A stretch of 32,980 bases of DNA from Bacillus sp. B15-48 (GTDB lineage Bacteria > Bacillota > Bacilli > Bacillales > Cytobacillaceae): positions 1 through 32,980 of the forward strand of contig NZ_WOFU01000020.1 in assembly GCF_016879755.1 (NCBI RefSeq), given 5' to 3'. Shown here piece by piece: positions 24,722 to 32,415 of the stretch; the stretch's first letter is position 1; each line of letters begins with the position of its first letter. Below the pieces are notes generated by a model. It ran no database searches. It saw only the letters and a list, made by a program, of their open reading frames with translations, and was not told the DNA's origin. Both the position numbers and the translations under genes were made by a program.

Positions 24722-26071
24722 TTATTCGTTTAAGCCCATCTCCTGTTCAACAACAGCGACGATTCGGTCAACATACTCTTGGCATTTTTCTGCTGTTGGT
24801 GCTTCTGCCATTACGCGAACAAGCGGCTCTGTACCTGATGGACGAACAAGAATACGGCCATCTCCATTCATTTCCTTCTCAACTTGCTCGATTGCTTTAC
24901 TCACTTTTTCATTATCTGTTACATGATACTTATCTTTTACCCTTACATTTACTAATACTTGCGGAAACTTCTTCATTTCCTCTGCAAGTTCTGAAAGCCG
25001 TTTTTCTGTTATCTTCATAATATTAATTAACTGCAAGCCAGTTAGCAATCCATCACCAGTCGTATTATAATCAAGGAAAATAATATGACCTGATTGTTCT
25101 CCTCCAAGGTTATAGCCGTTACGTTTCATCTCTTCAACGACATAACGATCTCCTACTGCCGTAGTGACACTGTTAATTTCTTGGGCTTCTATTGCTTTGT
25201 AAAAGCCTAGATTACTCATAACCGTTGAAACGACTGTATTTTGTTTCAAACGATTTTTTTCATTAAAATATTTTGCACAAATATACATAATTTGATCGCC
25301 ATCAACGATGTTTCCATTCTCATCTATAGCGATTAAACGGTCGCCATCACCATCAAATGCTAAACCAACATCTGCCTCTTTTTCTTTTACAAAAGCAGCT
25401 AATGCTTCAGGATGTGTAGAACCGACACCGTCATTGATGTTTAACCCATTTGGTGAAGCTCCCATTGTAGAAATATCCGCATCAAGGTCTGCAAATAGGT
25501 GCATCGCTAAAGAGGAAGTCGCACCGTGAGCACAATCAAGAGCAACGTGAATACCTGAAAAATCCTCATCCACTGTTTGTTTCAAGTACTGTAAATATTT
25601 CTGACCACCCTCAAAATAATCGTTTACCTGACCTAGACTCGCACCGACTGGACGCGGAAGATGATCCTCTTGTTGGTCCATTAATTCCTCAATTTCCTGC
25701 TCTTGTTCATCGGAAAGCTTAAATCCATCTGGGCCAAAGAACTTAATGCCATTATCAGCAACAGGGTTATGTGAAGCTGAGATCATTACTCCTGCCTGTG
25801 CATCTAAAGCTTTTGTTAAATAAGCAACACCAGGGGTAGAAATAACGCCAAGACGCATCACTTCTGCACCAATCGAAAGCAATCCTGCAACTAATGCCCC
25901 TTCGAGCATATGGCCAGAAATCCTTGTGTCACGGCCAATTAGTACCTTCGGCCTTTCTTTATCTCTCGTTAGTATATATCCACCAAATCGTCCTAAACGA
26001 AAAGCTAATTCGGGAGTTAATTCACTATTTGCAACTCCTCGTATTCCATCCGTACCAAAATATTTACCCAT
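24722..26071 (-). CDS. glmM: GlmM, phosphoglucosamine mutase
   Basis: Converts glucosamine-6-phosphate to glucosamine-1-phosphate on the way to UDP-GlcNAc for cell wall synthesis. The 449-residue protein begins [20 protein letters not shown]. It has the phosphoserine loop MISASHNP (catalytic Ser100), the metal loop FDGDGDRL and the phosphate-binding [15 protein letters not shown] longer frame from 26113 lacks family similarity at its N terminus; GGAG lies 12 nt before 26071. In B. subtilis glmS follows directly; here a terminator and a convergent gene follow. GlmM binds and restrains CdaA in related bacteria, and cdaA and cdaR lie just upstream. Confidence 0.96.
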   Translation of the reverse strand: MGKYFGTDGIRGVANSELTPELAFRLGRFGGYILTRDKERPKVLIGRDTRISGHMLEGALVAGLLSIGAEVMRLGVISTPGVAYLTKALDAQAGVMISASHNPVADNGIKFFGPDGFKLSDEQEQEIEELMDQQEDHLPRPVGASLGQVNDYFEGGQKYLQYLKQTVDEDFSGIHVALDCAHGATSSLAMHLFADLDADISTMGASPNGLNINDGVGSTHPEALAAFVKEKEADVGLAFDGDGDRLIAIDENGNIVDGDQIMYICAKYFNEKNRLKQNTVVSTVMSNLGFYKAIEAQEINSVTTAVGDRYVVEEMKRNGYNLGGEQSGHIIFLDYNTTGDGLLTGLQLINIMKITEKRLSELAEEMKKFPQVLVNVRVKDKYHVTDNEKVSKAIEQVEKEMNGDGRILVRPSGTEPLVRVMAEAPTAEKCQEYVDRIVAVVEQEMGLNE

Positions 26072-26128
26072 ATTTCCAAATCTCTCCTTATTTGAGAATT
26101 CCATAGTTTCCATTAGATGATTAAACCA

Positions 26129-27361
26129 TCAAACTTCTTTTTTTATAATCGCAAGTTCGGCTTTGTCATCCGCTAATCTCCAACTAATATTCCTTTGGGA
26201 TGAAACTTGAATATCCAAGCTATGTTCACCTTCTTCTAAACCAGTGACATCAACAACTATCGTAAAATCAGCAGACGTTAGTGCCGTTACGATTTCCGTC
26301 TGTCCAGACGCAATGATACTCGTTCGACCATTTTCAGGATTAACGAATTGAATCTCGTATTCATCTGTTTGTCCACTCACTTCAATAGGGATATTCGAAA
26401 TGGTAACTTCCTCTTGTCGGCTTACTTTAATTGTAAGCTTTGCCGTTTCAGGAGTTACTTCTACAATTCCATTTGAAATAATTACCGGAAGCGTCACTTC
26501 TGTATCTTCGGTGATGTTACTTACATCTACTTCAACCCTAACCTTATCTACATTTTTTAAAACATCTGGATTGGCTATTATCGTTGCTTCTTTAACATCT
26601 GACGTAATTGAATCAATCGTCACTCCCGATGGAGGTGTCCCTTTAGGAACGATATCAATCGGAACTTTCTTTTTGGAACTTTCCACTGGGATGGTCACTT
26701 GCACAGTTTCTGGATTGACAATGACATTTAGTTTATTCATATCCTTGTCCAACACTAGTACATTCGCATCCCTTGTGACCATTTCACGAATTTCCTTATC
26801 TATGTTCACAGTCGCTTTAACAAAACTAATTTGATCAATTATATCCTTAGCTCCTGTTATTTCAACCATTTTCGGTTTTATACTAGGTGTACCTGCTATA
26901 TAGCCATCTCCGATGATCGCTGCATTATATTCAGCCTCTACACTGAACTCTTTCGTCACTCTTTCCTGAATATTTACAGTTATATTAGAAGGTTCAATTG
27001 TAACTGTTAGTCTTTCAGAAATATCCCTAATATTAATTTGAATCTGATGTTCACCAATTTCTAGCTCTGTCAAATCTACATAAACTTCAAAATCCTTTAA
27101 GGCTCTTGTTTGCTGAACAATCGTCCTTGGACCTTGAATAGTGAGATCAACCGTTTCCGGGACTCCTGAGACAACAAGATTCTCTGTATCATAATAGCTT
27201 TTCACAGGAACATCAGCAATGGTTTCTACATTAGAATCGGATGGAACATTCACGTCTCCAGGTCGCTTAGGATCTGTGTTCGGGACGGATGAAAATAACA
27301 GCAGTGCCAATAGCAGAGCCACACCTCTCAAGACCCACGGGTTATCAAGCCACTTATCCAT
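26129..27361 (-). CDS. cdaR: CdaR (YbbR), regulator of diadenylate cyclase CdaA
   Basis: A membrane-anchored protein of 410 residues that modulates CdaA activity. One N-terminal helix (WVLRGVALLLALLLFSSVP, about 8-26) is followed by four repeated YbbR beta domains outside the membrane. Repeat signatures include VPVKSYYDTENLVVSGVPETVDLTIQGP, EYNAAIIGDGYIAGTPSIKPKMVEITGA, VPIDIVPKGTPPSGVTIDSITSDVKEATI and IPIEVSGQTDEYEIQF. It overlaps the end of cdaA by 8 bp and precedes glmM, the conserved cdaA-cdaR-glmM module. Confidence 0.95.
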   Translation of the reverse strand: MDKWLDNPWVLRGVALLLALLLFSSVPNTDPKRPGDVNVPSDSNVETIADVPVKSYYDTENLVVSGVPETVDLTIQGPRTIVQQTRALKDFEVYVDLTELEIGEHQIQINIRDISERLTVTIEPSNITVNIQERVTKEFSVEAEYNAAIIGDGYIAGTPSIKPKMVEITGAKDIIDQISFVKATVNIDKEIREMVTRDANVLVLDKDMNKLNVIVNPETVQVTIPVESSKKKVPIDIVPKGTPPSGVTIDSITSDVKEATIIANPDVLKNVDKVRVEVDVSNITEDTEVTLPVIISNGIVEVTPETAKLTIKVSRQEEVTISNIPIEVSGQTDEYEIQFVNPENGRTSIIASGQTEIVTALTSADFTIVVDVTGLEEGEHSLDIQVSSQRNISWRLADDKAELAIIKKEV

Positions 27362-28181
27362 CTTTCTTCCCCCTCCAATGCCAACGGGTAGAAGTTGTAC
27401 TATTTATTTTGGCTGATGATGATAGCTTCGTTTGCAGCAGTTCTCTTAATTTATCAATACTTAAATCCCGATATAGCTCCGCATTTTTTGTTAACGATAT
27501 ACTTCCAGTTTCTTCAGAAACAATCACCGTCACACTATCCGTCACTTCACTTATACCTAAAGCTGCGCGGTGTCTAGTCCCTAACTCTTTTGAAATAAAC
27601 GGACTTTCTGAAAGTGGAAGATAACATGCTGCGGCAGCGATAAGATTTTTTTGAATGATCACTGCTCCATCATGAAGCGGTGTATTGGGAATAAAAATAT
27701 TAATTAACAGTTCGGATGATGTTTTGGAATTAAGCTGAATTCCCGTTTCGATATAATCACTCATCCCGGTTTCACTTTCAATTGAAATGAGCGCACCAAT
27801 CCGCCGTTTCGCCATATAATCTGTCGCTTTAATAATTGCTTCGATCATTTTTTCATCATTTTCTTCTTCATGATAAATAGACCTAGAGAACAATCGGCCA
27901 CGTCCTAATTGCTCTAATGCTCTTCTAAACTCAGGTTGGAAAATAATAATGACCGCCAAAAACCCCCACGTGATCGCCTGCTCCATAATCCAACCAAGTG
28001 TATTTAAACCTAAAACATCACTGCCGAATTTAATGAGGAGGATCACAAATATCCCTTTCAACAATTGAACAGCTTTCGTCCCCTTGATTAGTCCCATTGC
28101 CTTATATATGACAAACCAAACAAGGAGAATGTCCACAATATTAGCCAAGTATTTCATAAAGTCCCAATCAGCGAATGGCAT
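27354..28181 (-). CDS. cdaA: CdaA (YbbP/DacA), membrane diadenylate cyclase
   Basis: Makes cyclic di-AMP, the essential messenger controlling potassium and osmolyte balance. The 275-residue protein has three N-terminal helices (about 12-30, 38-56 and 63-81) and the DAC domain (about 95-255) with the catalytic DGA (171-173, in PLHDGAVII) and RHR (203-205, in GTRHRAALG). It is very close to the B. subtilis enzyme. The rsiW terminator and a perfect extended -10 promoter stand upstream, so the cda-glmM unit can be transcribed separately from sigW-rsiW. Confidence 0.96.
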   Translation of the reverse strand: MPFADWDFMKYLANIVDILLVWFVIYKAMGLIKGTKAVQLLKGIFVILLIKFGSDVLGLNTLGWIMEQAITWGFLAVIIIFQPEFRRALEQLGRGRLFSRSIYHEEENDEKMIEAIIKATDYMAKRRIGALISIESETGMSDYIETGIQLNSKTSSELLINIFIPNTPLHDGAVIIQKNLIAAAACYLPLSESPFISKELGTRHRAALGISEVTDSVTVIVSEETGSISLTKNAELYRDLSIDKLRELLQTKLSSSAKINSTTSTRWHWRGKKDG

Positions 28182-28251
28182 TGTCCTTCCTCCAATAGTT
28201 TAGTAAAACTCTAAAAATCTGTATTTGTATTCAAACTATTTTAACTTTATT

Positions 28252-28260
28252 ATTATATCA
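28252..28260 (-). promoter_or_regulatory. Extended -10 promoter of cdaA-cdaR-glmM
   Basis: Minus strand TGATATAAT matches TGnTATAAT exactly, about 70 bp before the cdaA start. A dyad AGGTAT-GA-ATACCT lies just upstream at 28274-28287. Confidence 0.65.
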
Positions 28261-28297
28261 TATCTAATCAATAAGGTATGAATACCTACTAATAATA

Positions 28298-28324
28298 ACA
28301 GTCACTCACCATTGGAGTGACTGT
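28298..28324 (-). terminator. Terminator of sigW-rsiW, overlapping the rsiW stop codon
   Basis: ACAGTCACTC and GAGTGACTGT form a perfect 10-bp stem with a 7-nt loop, followed on the minus strand by TATTATTA. The last codons and TGA stop of rsiW (28304-28302) are inside the stem, so ribosomes reaching the stop could affect folding. Confidence 0.75.
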
Positions 28325-28940
28325 CCTCAGCCTTAAATATATTCATCGTGTTTTTGCTAAATTCCTTCATGTGATACCAAATCCACTCAAAAATTTCATT
28401 TACCTCGCTGATTTCCCCAGTTACTTTTCCGGCTGCAGCTAAATACTTTTCTCCATTAATGACTGTTACATCGCCTTGAACTTCTCCCTCTATTTGAACC
28501 TTACCATTACGGACAACAATATCTCCTCTGACAACCTCGCCTTCCGGAACAATGACTGTATCATTTTCAACAATTAGATTAGGCTGTTTTGAGTATGAAA
28601 ACTCTTGTTCTTGATTCCAGCCTGAAATAATACTTGCTGACATAAGAATTAGGAAAAGGGATACGGCTGACAAAAGCGGGTGGTTTTTCAACCAGCGTTG
28701 CACCTCCACTTTCCGCTTTTCTTTTGGAAGACTTGCCATTATATTCGCCGTAAAGTGATCAGGTGCTTTTATGTGGGACGTGCCTTGTACAAAAGCGATT
28801 GTTTTATCCAATTCTTTAAAATGCCGCTCACAACTAGAACAGTTTTGTAAGTGGTCTCTTAGCTCCTGTTCGTGTTCTGTGGTTATATCTCCATCTAAAA
28901 AATCATGCATATAAGCAACATATTTTTCTGGACAACTCAC
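28302..28940 (-). CDS. rsiW: RsiW, membrane anti-sigma-W factor
   Basis: Holds SigW at the membrane until envelope stress triggers PrsW and RasP proteolysis. The 212-residue protein has the N-terminal zinc-binding ZAS motif His30-x3-Cys34-x2-Cys37 (HLQNCSSC), one transmembrane helix (about 87-107) and an extracytoplasmic domain with repeated short beta units (VVRGDIVVRNGKVQIEGEVQGDVTV) of the polymer-forming bactofilin-like type. The start is GTG, with GAGGTGAAGG before it. It lies 16 bp after sigW. Confidence 0.93.
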   Translation of the reverse strand: MSCPEKYVAYMHDFLDGDITTEHEQELRDHLQNCSSCERHFKELDKTIAFVQGTSHIKAPDHFTANIMASLPKEKRKVEVQRWLKNHPLLSAVSLFLILMSASIISGWNQEQEFSYSKQPNLIVENDTVIVPEGEVVRGDIVVRNGKVQIEGEVQGDVTVINGEKYLAAAGKVTGEISEVNEIFEWIWYHMKEFSKNTMNIFKAEDSHSNGE

Positions 28941-28956
28941 ATTCCTTCACCTCAGC

Positions 28957-29520
28957 TTAAACATTTCTTAATTGCTGCCTAAGAGCTTCTCGTCCTCTGT
29001 GAATTCTCGTTTTCACTGTCCCTAATGGCAAATCAAGTATTTCACTTATTTCGTTTAGTGAAAGCTCTTCCATATACTTTAAAACAATCACCGTTCGATA
29101 CTTCTCCGGCAATTTTGTAATCTCTCTTTGAACGGTTTCCTGAAGTTCCATGCTTTCCAGCTGGTCCTCAGGCAAAGCTTGCTGTGAAGATACTTGGGAA
29201 TACATCGTTAACCCTTCTGTTCCAGGTACTTCGGCATCAAGGAAATAATCGGGCTTCTTTTTTCTAATCCGATCTATGCAGAGATTCGTCGCGATTCGAT
29301 AAATCCATGACGAAAACTTCTTCGTTTGATTAAAACTCTGGATATTAACATACGCTCGGATAAAAGCTTCTTGCGCAATATCTTCTGCATCATGACGATT
29401 TCCAAGCATCCGGTAACAAAGCTGAAAAACCTTGTCCTTATATAATTCAACGATTTCTGCGAAAGCATTTCGATCACCTTTAACAACCTCGCTTATTCTC
29501 GTTTTAACGATTAACTCCAT
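28957..29520 (-). CDS. sigW: SigW, ECF sigma factor for envelope stress
   Basis: Directs transcription of antimicrobial-resistance and membrane-defence genes. The 187-residue ECF factor has region 2 (KDKVFQLCYRMLGNRHDAED with IAQEAFIRAYVN) and region 4 (LPEKYRTVIVLKYMEELSLN followed by LPLGTVKTRIHRGREALR). The gene is autoregulated: a TGAAAC-N17-CGTA promoter stands 33 bp upstream. It is cotranscribed with rsiW. GGGGG lies about 6 nt before the ATG. Confidence 0.96.
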   Translation of the reverse strand: MELIVKTRISEVVKGDRNAFAEIVELYKDKVFQLCYRMLGNRHDAEDIAQEAFIRAYVNIQSFNQTKKFSSWIYRIATNLCIDRIRKKKPDYFLDAEVPGTEGLTMYSQVSSQQALPEDQLESMELQETVQREITKLPEKYRTVIVLKYMEELSLNEISEILDLPLGTVKTRIHRGREALRQQLRNV

Positions 29521-29552
29521 TCTTAACCCCCGCTCTCTGCGGCTATCCTAAT

Positions 29553-29579
29553 TACGTATTGATAGCATAAAAGGTTTCA
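29553..29579 (-). promoter_or_regulatory. SigW autoregulatory promoter of sigW-rsiW
   Basis: Minus strand: TGAAAC (29579-29574), 17 nt including the typical CTTTT run after the -35 box, then CGTA (29556-29553). This fits the sigma-W consensus TGAAAC-N16/17-CGTA. Confidence 0.88.
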
Positions 29580-29612
29580 AGTTAAAACCTCAACATTACT
29601 CATTTTATCAAA

Positions 29613-29626
29613 AATTGATATCAATT
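29613..29626. promoter_or_regulatory. Perfect palindrome AATTGATATCAATT between sigW and the Spo0E-like gene
   Basis: A 14-bp perfect dyad overlaps the proposed -35 box of the Spo0E-like gene and lies about 35 bp upstream of the SigW -35. It is a candidate operator for an unidentified protein. Confidence 0.4.
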
Positions 29627-29654
29627 GTTTAAAAAACGGCTAAACGGTTATAAA
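29625..29654 (+). promoter_or_regulatory. SigA-like promoter of the Spo0E-like gene
   Basis: TTGTTT (29625-29630), 18 nt, TATAAA (29649-29654), about 20 bp before the GGGAGG ribosome binding site. Confidence 0.5.
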
Positions 29655-29688
29655 AATAATACATCGAATAACATAGGGAGGACGTTTC

Positions 29689-29844
29689 TTGAAACTAAAC
29701 ATCCTACTAAAAGAAATTGAAAATTGCCGCAAAGAAATGGTCAACTTAGCCTCAAAATATAGTCTCTCGCATGGTGAAGTAATTGAAACAAGTAAAAAAC
29801 TAGATAAGTTATTAAATGAATACAGTAAAAAGAGCCGAAGTTAA
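29689..29844 (+). CDS. Spo0E-family aspartyl-phosphate phosphatase, 51 residues, TTG start
   Basis: Members of this family remove phosphate from Spo0A-P and so delay sporulation. The protein is a two-helix hairpin: LLKEIENCRKEMVNLASKYS forms helix 1, then LSHGEVIETSKKLDKLLNEY forms helix 2. It contains the family core SxxLD (SKKLD at 35-39) and the LSHxEVI turn. GGGAGG lies 7 nt before TTG at 29689. The gene is too short for usual length limits and lies divergently beside sigW. A terminator follows at 29884-29925. Which response regulator it acts on cannot be told. Confidence 0.88.
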   Translation: MKLNILLKEIENCRKEMVNLASKYSLSHGEVIETSKKLDKLLNEYSKKSRS

Positions 29845-29883
29845 CAGTCAGAAAACAAAGGATGTCAGATAAGTCCAAAAAAT

Positions 29884-29925
29884 AAAGCAAGAAGAGAAAA
29901 ACAGATTGTTTTTCCCTCTTGCTTT
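29884..29925 (+). terminator. Terminator of the Spo0E-like gene
   Basis: AAAGCAAGA and TCTTGCTTT pair, continuing with a near-complete inner stem (AAAAACA/TGTTTTT) around a 3-nt loop. The T-rich 3' arm ends in TTTT. Confidence 0.82.
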
Positions 29926-29940
29926 TACATTCGGACAACT
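29926..29940. repeat. 15-bp direct repeat, left copy (TACATTCGGACAACT)
   Basis: Identical to 30336-30350. The two copies bracket repeat array B, 410 bp apart. The left copy starts at the terminator of the Spo0E-like gene. Confidence 0.8.
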
Positions 29941-30004
29941 GATATTTACAGCAAAGGCGCTTTTGTCGAGCTTTTTTTAAGCGATAATGCTGGTAACGCG
30001 TTTT

Positions 30005-30279
30005 TTAATCCAAGTACTCAGATTAAAAACAAGCATTTTCGTTCGTATAATGCCAGTACTCGCAATAAAACAGGCCAAAATGAGGTGTTAATCCGAGTAC
30101 TAGCAATAAAACGAGATCAAAAGGCTGATTTAATCCCTGTACTAGCATTAAAAATTGAAAAAAAAACACTTTATTCCCAGTACTAGTATAAAACGAGGCC
30201 GATAGTCGGAGTTAATCCCTGTACGAGCAATAACTCCCAGATTGAATAATACAGGTTAATCCATGTACTAGCATTACAA
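30005..30279 (+). repeat. Repeat array B: seven GTAC-centred imperfect palindromes with a 41-44 bp period
   Basis: GTAC starts at 30014, 30056, 30097, 30139, 30180, 30221 and 30265, in steps of 42, 41, 42, 41, 41 and 44. Each unit is about 24 bp: TTAATCC, two bases, GTACT, then a G with AATAAAA or ATTAAAA. TTAAT and ATTAA at the ends make it an imperfect dyad. Copies differ at several positions, and the 17-20 bp spacers are all different. There are no cas genes. No reading frame or protein is evident between 29845 and 30362. Confidence 0.85.
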
Positions 30280-30335
30280 CAGGACCAATAATACAGAGTC
30301 TGCACTTTTTCACTGGTTTCTGTCAATATGACGCC

Positions 30336-30350
30336 TACATTCGGACAACT
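30336..30350. repeat. 15-bp direct repeat, right copy (TACATTCGGACAACT)
   Basis: An exact second copy of 29926-29940, lying 12 bp before the rocF stop on the other side of array B. Confidence 0.8.
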
Positions 30351-30362
30351 TCGTCTATTTTT

Positions 30363-31259
30363 TTATAATAATTTTTCACCGAATAGTGAATTCATTAAAG
30401 CGACAGCTGCAGTTGCTGTCTTATTCTTTTCATCAAGAATAGGATTGACTTCTACAAACTCTGCGGATGTAATAATATTCGCTTCTGCTAACATCTCCAT
30501 CGCTAGGTGACTTTCCCGATAAGTAATTCCTCCTGTTACAGGCGTTCCTACACCGGGTGCATCTGTTGGATCTAATCCATCTAAATCAAGCGATAGATGT
30601 ACTCCGTCTGTCTTATCCTTTAAGTAGGCAATCGTTTCTTCCATTACTTTCGTCATACCTAATCGATCAATTTCATGCATGGTATATACGTTTATCCCTA
30701 ATTCCTTAATTAAATCTTTTTCGCCATGATCAAGCGATCTTGCTCCAATAATGACAATGTTTTCAGGCTTTACTTTAGGGGTGAAACCATTGATCTTCGT
30801 TAGCCGCTCATGACCAATCCCTAAACTAACGGCTAATGGCATTCCGTGAATATTTCCTGATGGTGATGTTTCTGCCGTATTTAGATCCCCATGAGCATCA
30901 TACCAAATAACTCCTAAATTCCGGTAATGTCTAGCTACTCCAGCTAAGCTACCAATCGCTATACTATGATCCCCTCCAAGTACGAGCGGGAAAGATCCAG
31001 AGCCAATAATTTTTTCGACTTCTCTAGCTAATAATTCATTTTTTTCAGCAACAAGTTCTAAATTCCGAAGGTTTGATTCTGGATCAACTTTAACCTCAGG
31101 TCTTCCAATTGGAATATCTCCTAAATCTTCTATCTCTTCGAATAAGTTTGCTAATCTTTCGAAAATTCCTGCGTAACGTATCGCACTAGGGCCCATATCA
31201 ACCCCACGACGCGTTTGCCCTAAATCCATCGGCATCCCAATAATTGAAAGTTTCTTCAT
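30363..31259 (-). CDS. rocF: Arginase
   Basis: Hydrolyses arginine to ornithine and urea, the first step of arginine catabolism. The 298-residue ureohydrolase has the dimanganese motifs GGDHS (95-99), DAHGDLN (121-127) and DLDGLDP (225-231). SPSGNIHGMPLA after the second motif is typical of arginase rather than agmatinase. AAGGAG stands about 13 nt before the ATG. It lies alone, without the rocD/rocE genes, between the tRNA cluster and array B. I see no clear sigma-54 -24/-12 pair upstream, and no hairpin terminator at its 3' end. Confidence 0.94.
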   Translation of the reverse strand: MKKLSIIGMPMDLGQTRRGVDMGPSAIRYAGIFERLANLFEEIEDLGDIPIGRPEVKVDPESNLRNLELVAEKNELLAREVEKIIGSGSFPLVLGGDHSIAIGSLAGVARHYRNLGVIWYDAHGDLNTAETSPSGNIHGMPLAVSLGIGHERLTKINGFTPKVKPENIVIIGARSLDHGEKDLIKELGINVYTMHEIDRLGMTKVMEETIAYLKDKTDGVHLSLDLDGLDPTDAPGVGTPVTGGITYRESHLAMEMLAEANIITSAEFVEVNPILDEKNKTATAAVALMNSLFGEKLL

Positions 31260-31390
31260 ATCTGATCGCCCCTCTCCTTAGTCATTATTTTAATATGTAA
31301 ATAAAAATGACTCAACCGGACAAAATTTTGAATATATATACAAGTTCTACAATACCAGGATACTGTAAAAAACAACTAATTTTCACACAC

Positions 31391-31423
31391 AAAAAAGACT
31401 TGTAACCTTTAGGGCCAAGTCTT
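31391..31423 (-). terminator. Terminator of the rRNA-tRNA operon
   Basis: Minus strand AAGACTTG / CAAGTCTT forms an 8-bp stem with a 13-nt loop, followed by TTTTGTG. It comes 21 nt after the last tRNA gene (Ala). Confidence 0.92.
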
Positions 31424-31443
31424 AAATATCATATGTAATAGGA

Positions 31444-31519
31444 TGGTGGAGCCTAGCGGGATCGAACCGCTGACCTCCTGCGTGCAAAGCAGGCGCTCTC
31501 CCAGCTGAGCTAAGGCCCC
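31444..31519 (-). tRNA. tRNA-Ala (anticodon TGC)
   Basis: A full cloverleaf begins GGGGCCTTAGCTCAG, with the anticodon loop TTTGCAC, the T-arm GGTTCGATCC and an encoded CCA. It is the last gene of the tRNA cluster. Confidence 0.98.
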
Positions 31520-31533
31520 AAATATAAACTTGA

Positions 31534-31605
31534 AGCGGAAGACGAGATTCGAACCCGAGACACCAACCTTGGCAAGGTTGTCTTCTACCACTGAACTACT
31601 CCCGC
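31534..31605 (-). tRNA. tRNA-Gly (anticodon GCC)
   Basis: The gene begins GCGGGAGTAGTTCAGTGG, with anticodon loop TTGCCAA and T-arm GGTTCGAATC. The acceptor stem closes with CTTCCGC and discriminator T. CCA is not encoded (TCA follows). Confidence 0.97.
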
Positions 31606-31631
31606 GGTAACAAAACAGAAATATGAAAATA

Positions 31632-31704
31632 TGAGCCATGAAGGATTCGAACCTTCGACCCTCTGATTAAAAGTCAGATGCTCTACCAACTGAGCTAATG
31701 GCTC
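31632..31704 (-). tRNA. tRNA-Lys (anticodon TTT)
   Basis: The gene begins GAGCCATTAGCTCAG, with anticodon loop CTTTTAA and acceptor stem GAGCCAT/ATGGCTC. CCA is not encoded. A gene-free 102-bp spacer separates it from tRNA-Gln. Confidence 0.97.
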
Positions 31705-31806
31705 GGATTAAAATAAAAATTTCGTTATTCATTTTAAGTGTCGCAACTATACAGATTAAAAGAAATAAAAACCACATTCCATCGAATTAACTATCAATTC
31801 ATAAAA

Positions 31807-31881
31807 TGGCTGGGCTAGCAGGATTTGAACCTGCGAATGACGGAGTCAAAGTCCGGTGCCTTACCACTTGGCTATAGCCCA
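31807..31881 (-). tRNA. tRNA-Gln (anticodon TTG)
   Basis: The gene begins TGGGCTATAGCCAAGTGG, with anticodon loop CTTTGAC (TTG) and T-arm GGTTCAAATC. CCA is encoded. Confidence 0.97.
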
Positions 31882-31939
31882 TCTTTCCAAAATAAAAAGG
31901 ACAATTATATTATGTCCATTTTTCTAGTAAAATATATAA

Positions 31940-32024
31940 TGGTGGAGGGGGACGGATTCGAACCGCCGAACCCTGAGGGAGCGGATTTACAGTCCGCCGC
32001 GTTTAGCCACTTCGCTACCCCTCC
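31940..32024 (-). tRNA. tRNA-Tyr (anticodon GTA)
   Basis: The gene begins GGAGGGGTAGCGAAGTGG, with anticodon loop CTGTAAA and the long variable arm (CTCCCTCAGGGTTC) typical of class II tRNAs. CCA is encoded. Confidence 0.98.
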
Positions 32025-32030
32025 ACAGAG

Positions 32031-32103
<73 letters not shown>

Positions 32104-32127
32104 AAAATTGAACGTAATTCATTAAAA

Positions 32128-32203
32128 TGGTGGAGGATGACGGGCTCGAACCGCCGACCCTCTGCTTGTAAGGCAGATGCTCTCCCAGCTGAGCTAATCC
32201 TCC
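32128..32203 (-). tRNA. tRNA-Val (anticodon TAC)
   Basis: The gene begins GGAGGATTAGCTCAG, with anticodon loop CTTACAA and T-arm GGTTCGAGCC. CCA is encoded. Confidence 0.97.
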
Positions 32204-32207
32204 ATAT

Positions 32208-32282
32208 TGGTGACCCCTACGGGATTCGAACCCGTGTTACCGCCGTGAAAGGGCGGTGTCTTAACCGCTTGACCAAGGGGCC
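32208..32282 (-). tRNA. tRNA-Glu (anticodon TTC)
   Basis: The gene begins GGCCCCTTGGTCAAGCGG, with anticodon loop CTTTCAC and T-arm GGTTCGAATC. CCA is encoded. Only 4 bp separate it from tRNA-Val. Confidence 0.97.
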
Positions 32283-32296
32283 ATTAAAAAATTGAG

Positions 32297-32369
32297 AGCT
32301 TCCAAGCGGGCTCGAACCGCTGACCTCTTCCTTACCATGGAAGTGCTCTACCTACTGAGCTATGGAAGC
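32297..32369 (-). tRNA. tRNA-Thr (anticodon GGT)
   Basis: The gene begins GCTTCCATAGCTCAG, with anticodon stem CTTCC/GGAAG enclosing ATGGTAA. CCA is not encoded (T is followed by CTC). It is the second threonine isoacceptor of the cluster. Confidence 0.97.
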
Positions 32370-32415
32370 ATATTCCAATCGCTAGCTTAAAAATGGTTGG
32401 CCGTTTTGAAAGAAA

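Noticed and set aside
29741-29938. A 65-codon minus-strand frame over the Spo0E-like gene.
   Set aside because: It is antisense to the recognisable Spo0E-like gene and its terminator, and has no ribosome binding site.
30005-30279. Array B as a CRISPR array (repeats of about 24 bp, spacers of 17-20 bp).
   Set aside because: Repeats differ at several positions, spacers are far too short, there is no leader, and no cas gene is in the window.
31260-31390. Sigma-54 (-24/-12) promoter before rocF, as for roc genes in B. subtilis.
   Set aside because: No GG-N10-GC pair of the right form was found; the region is AT-rich with only weak -10-like boxes.
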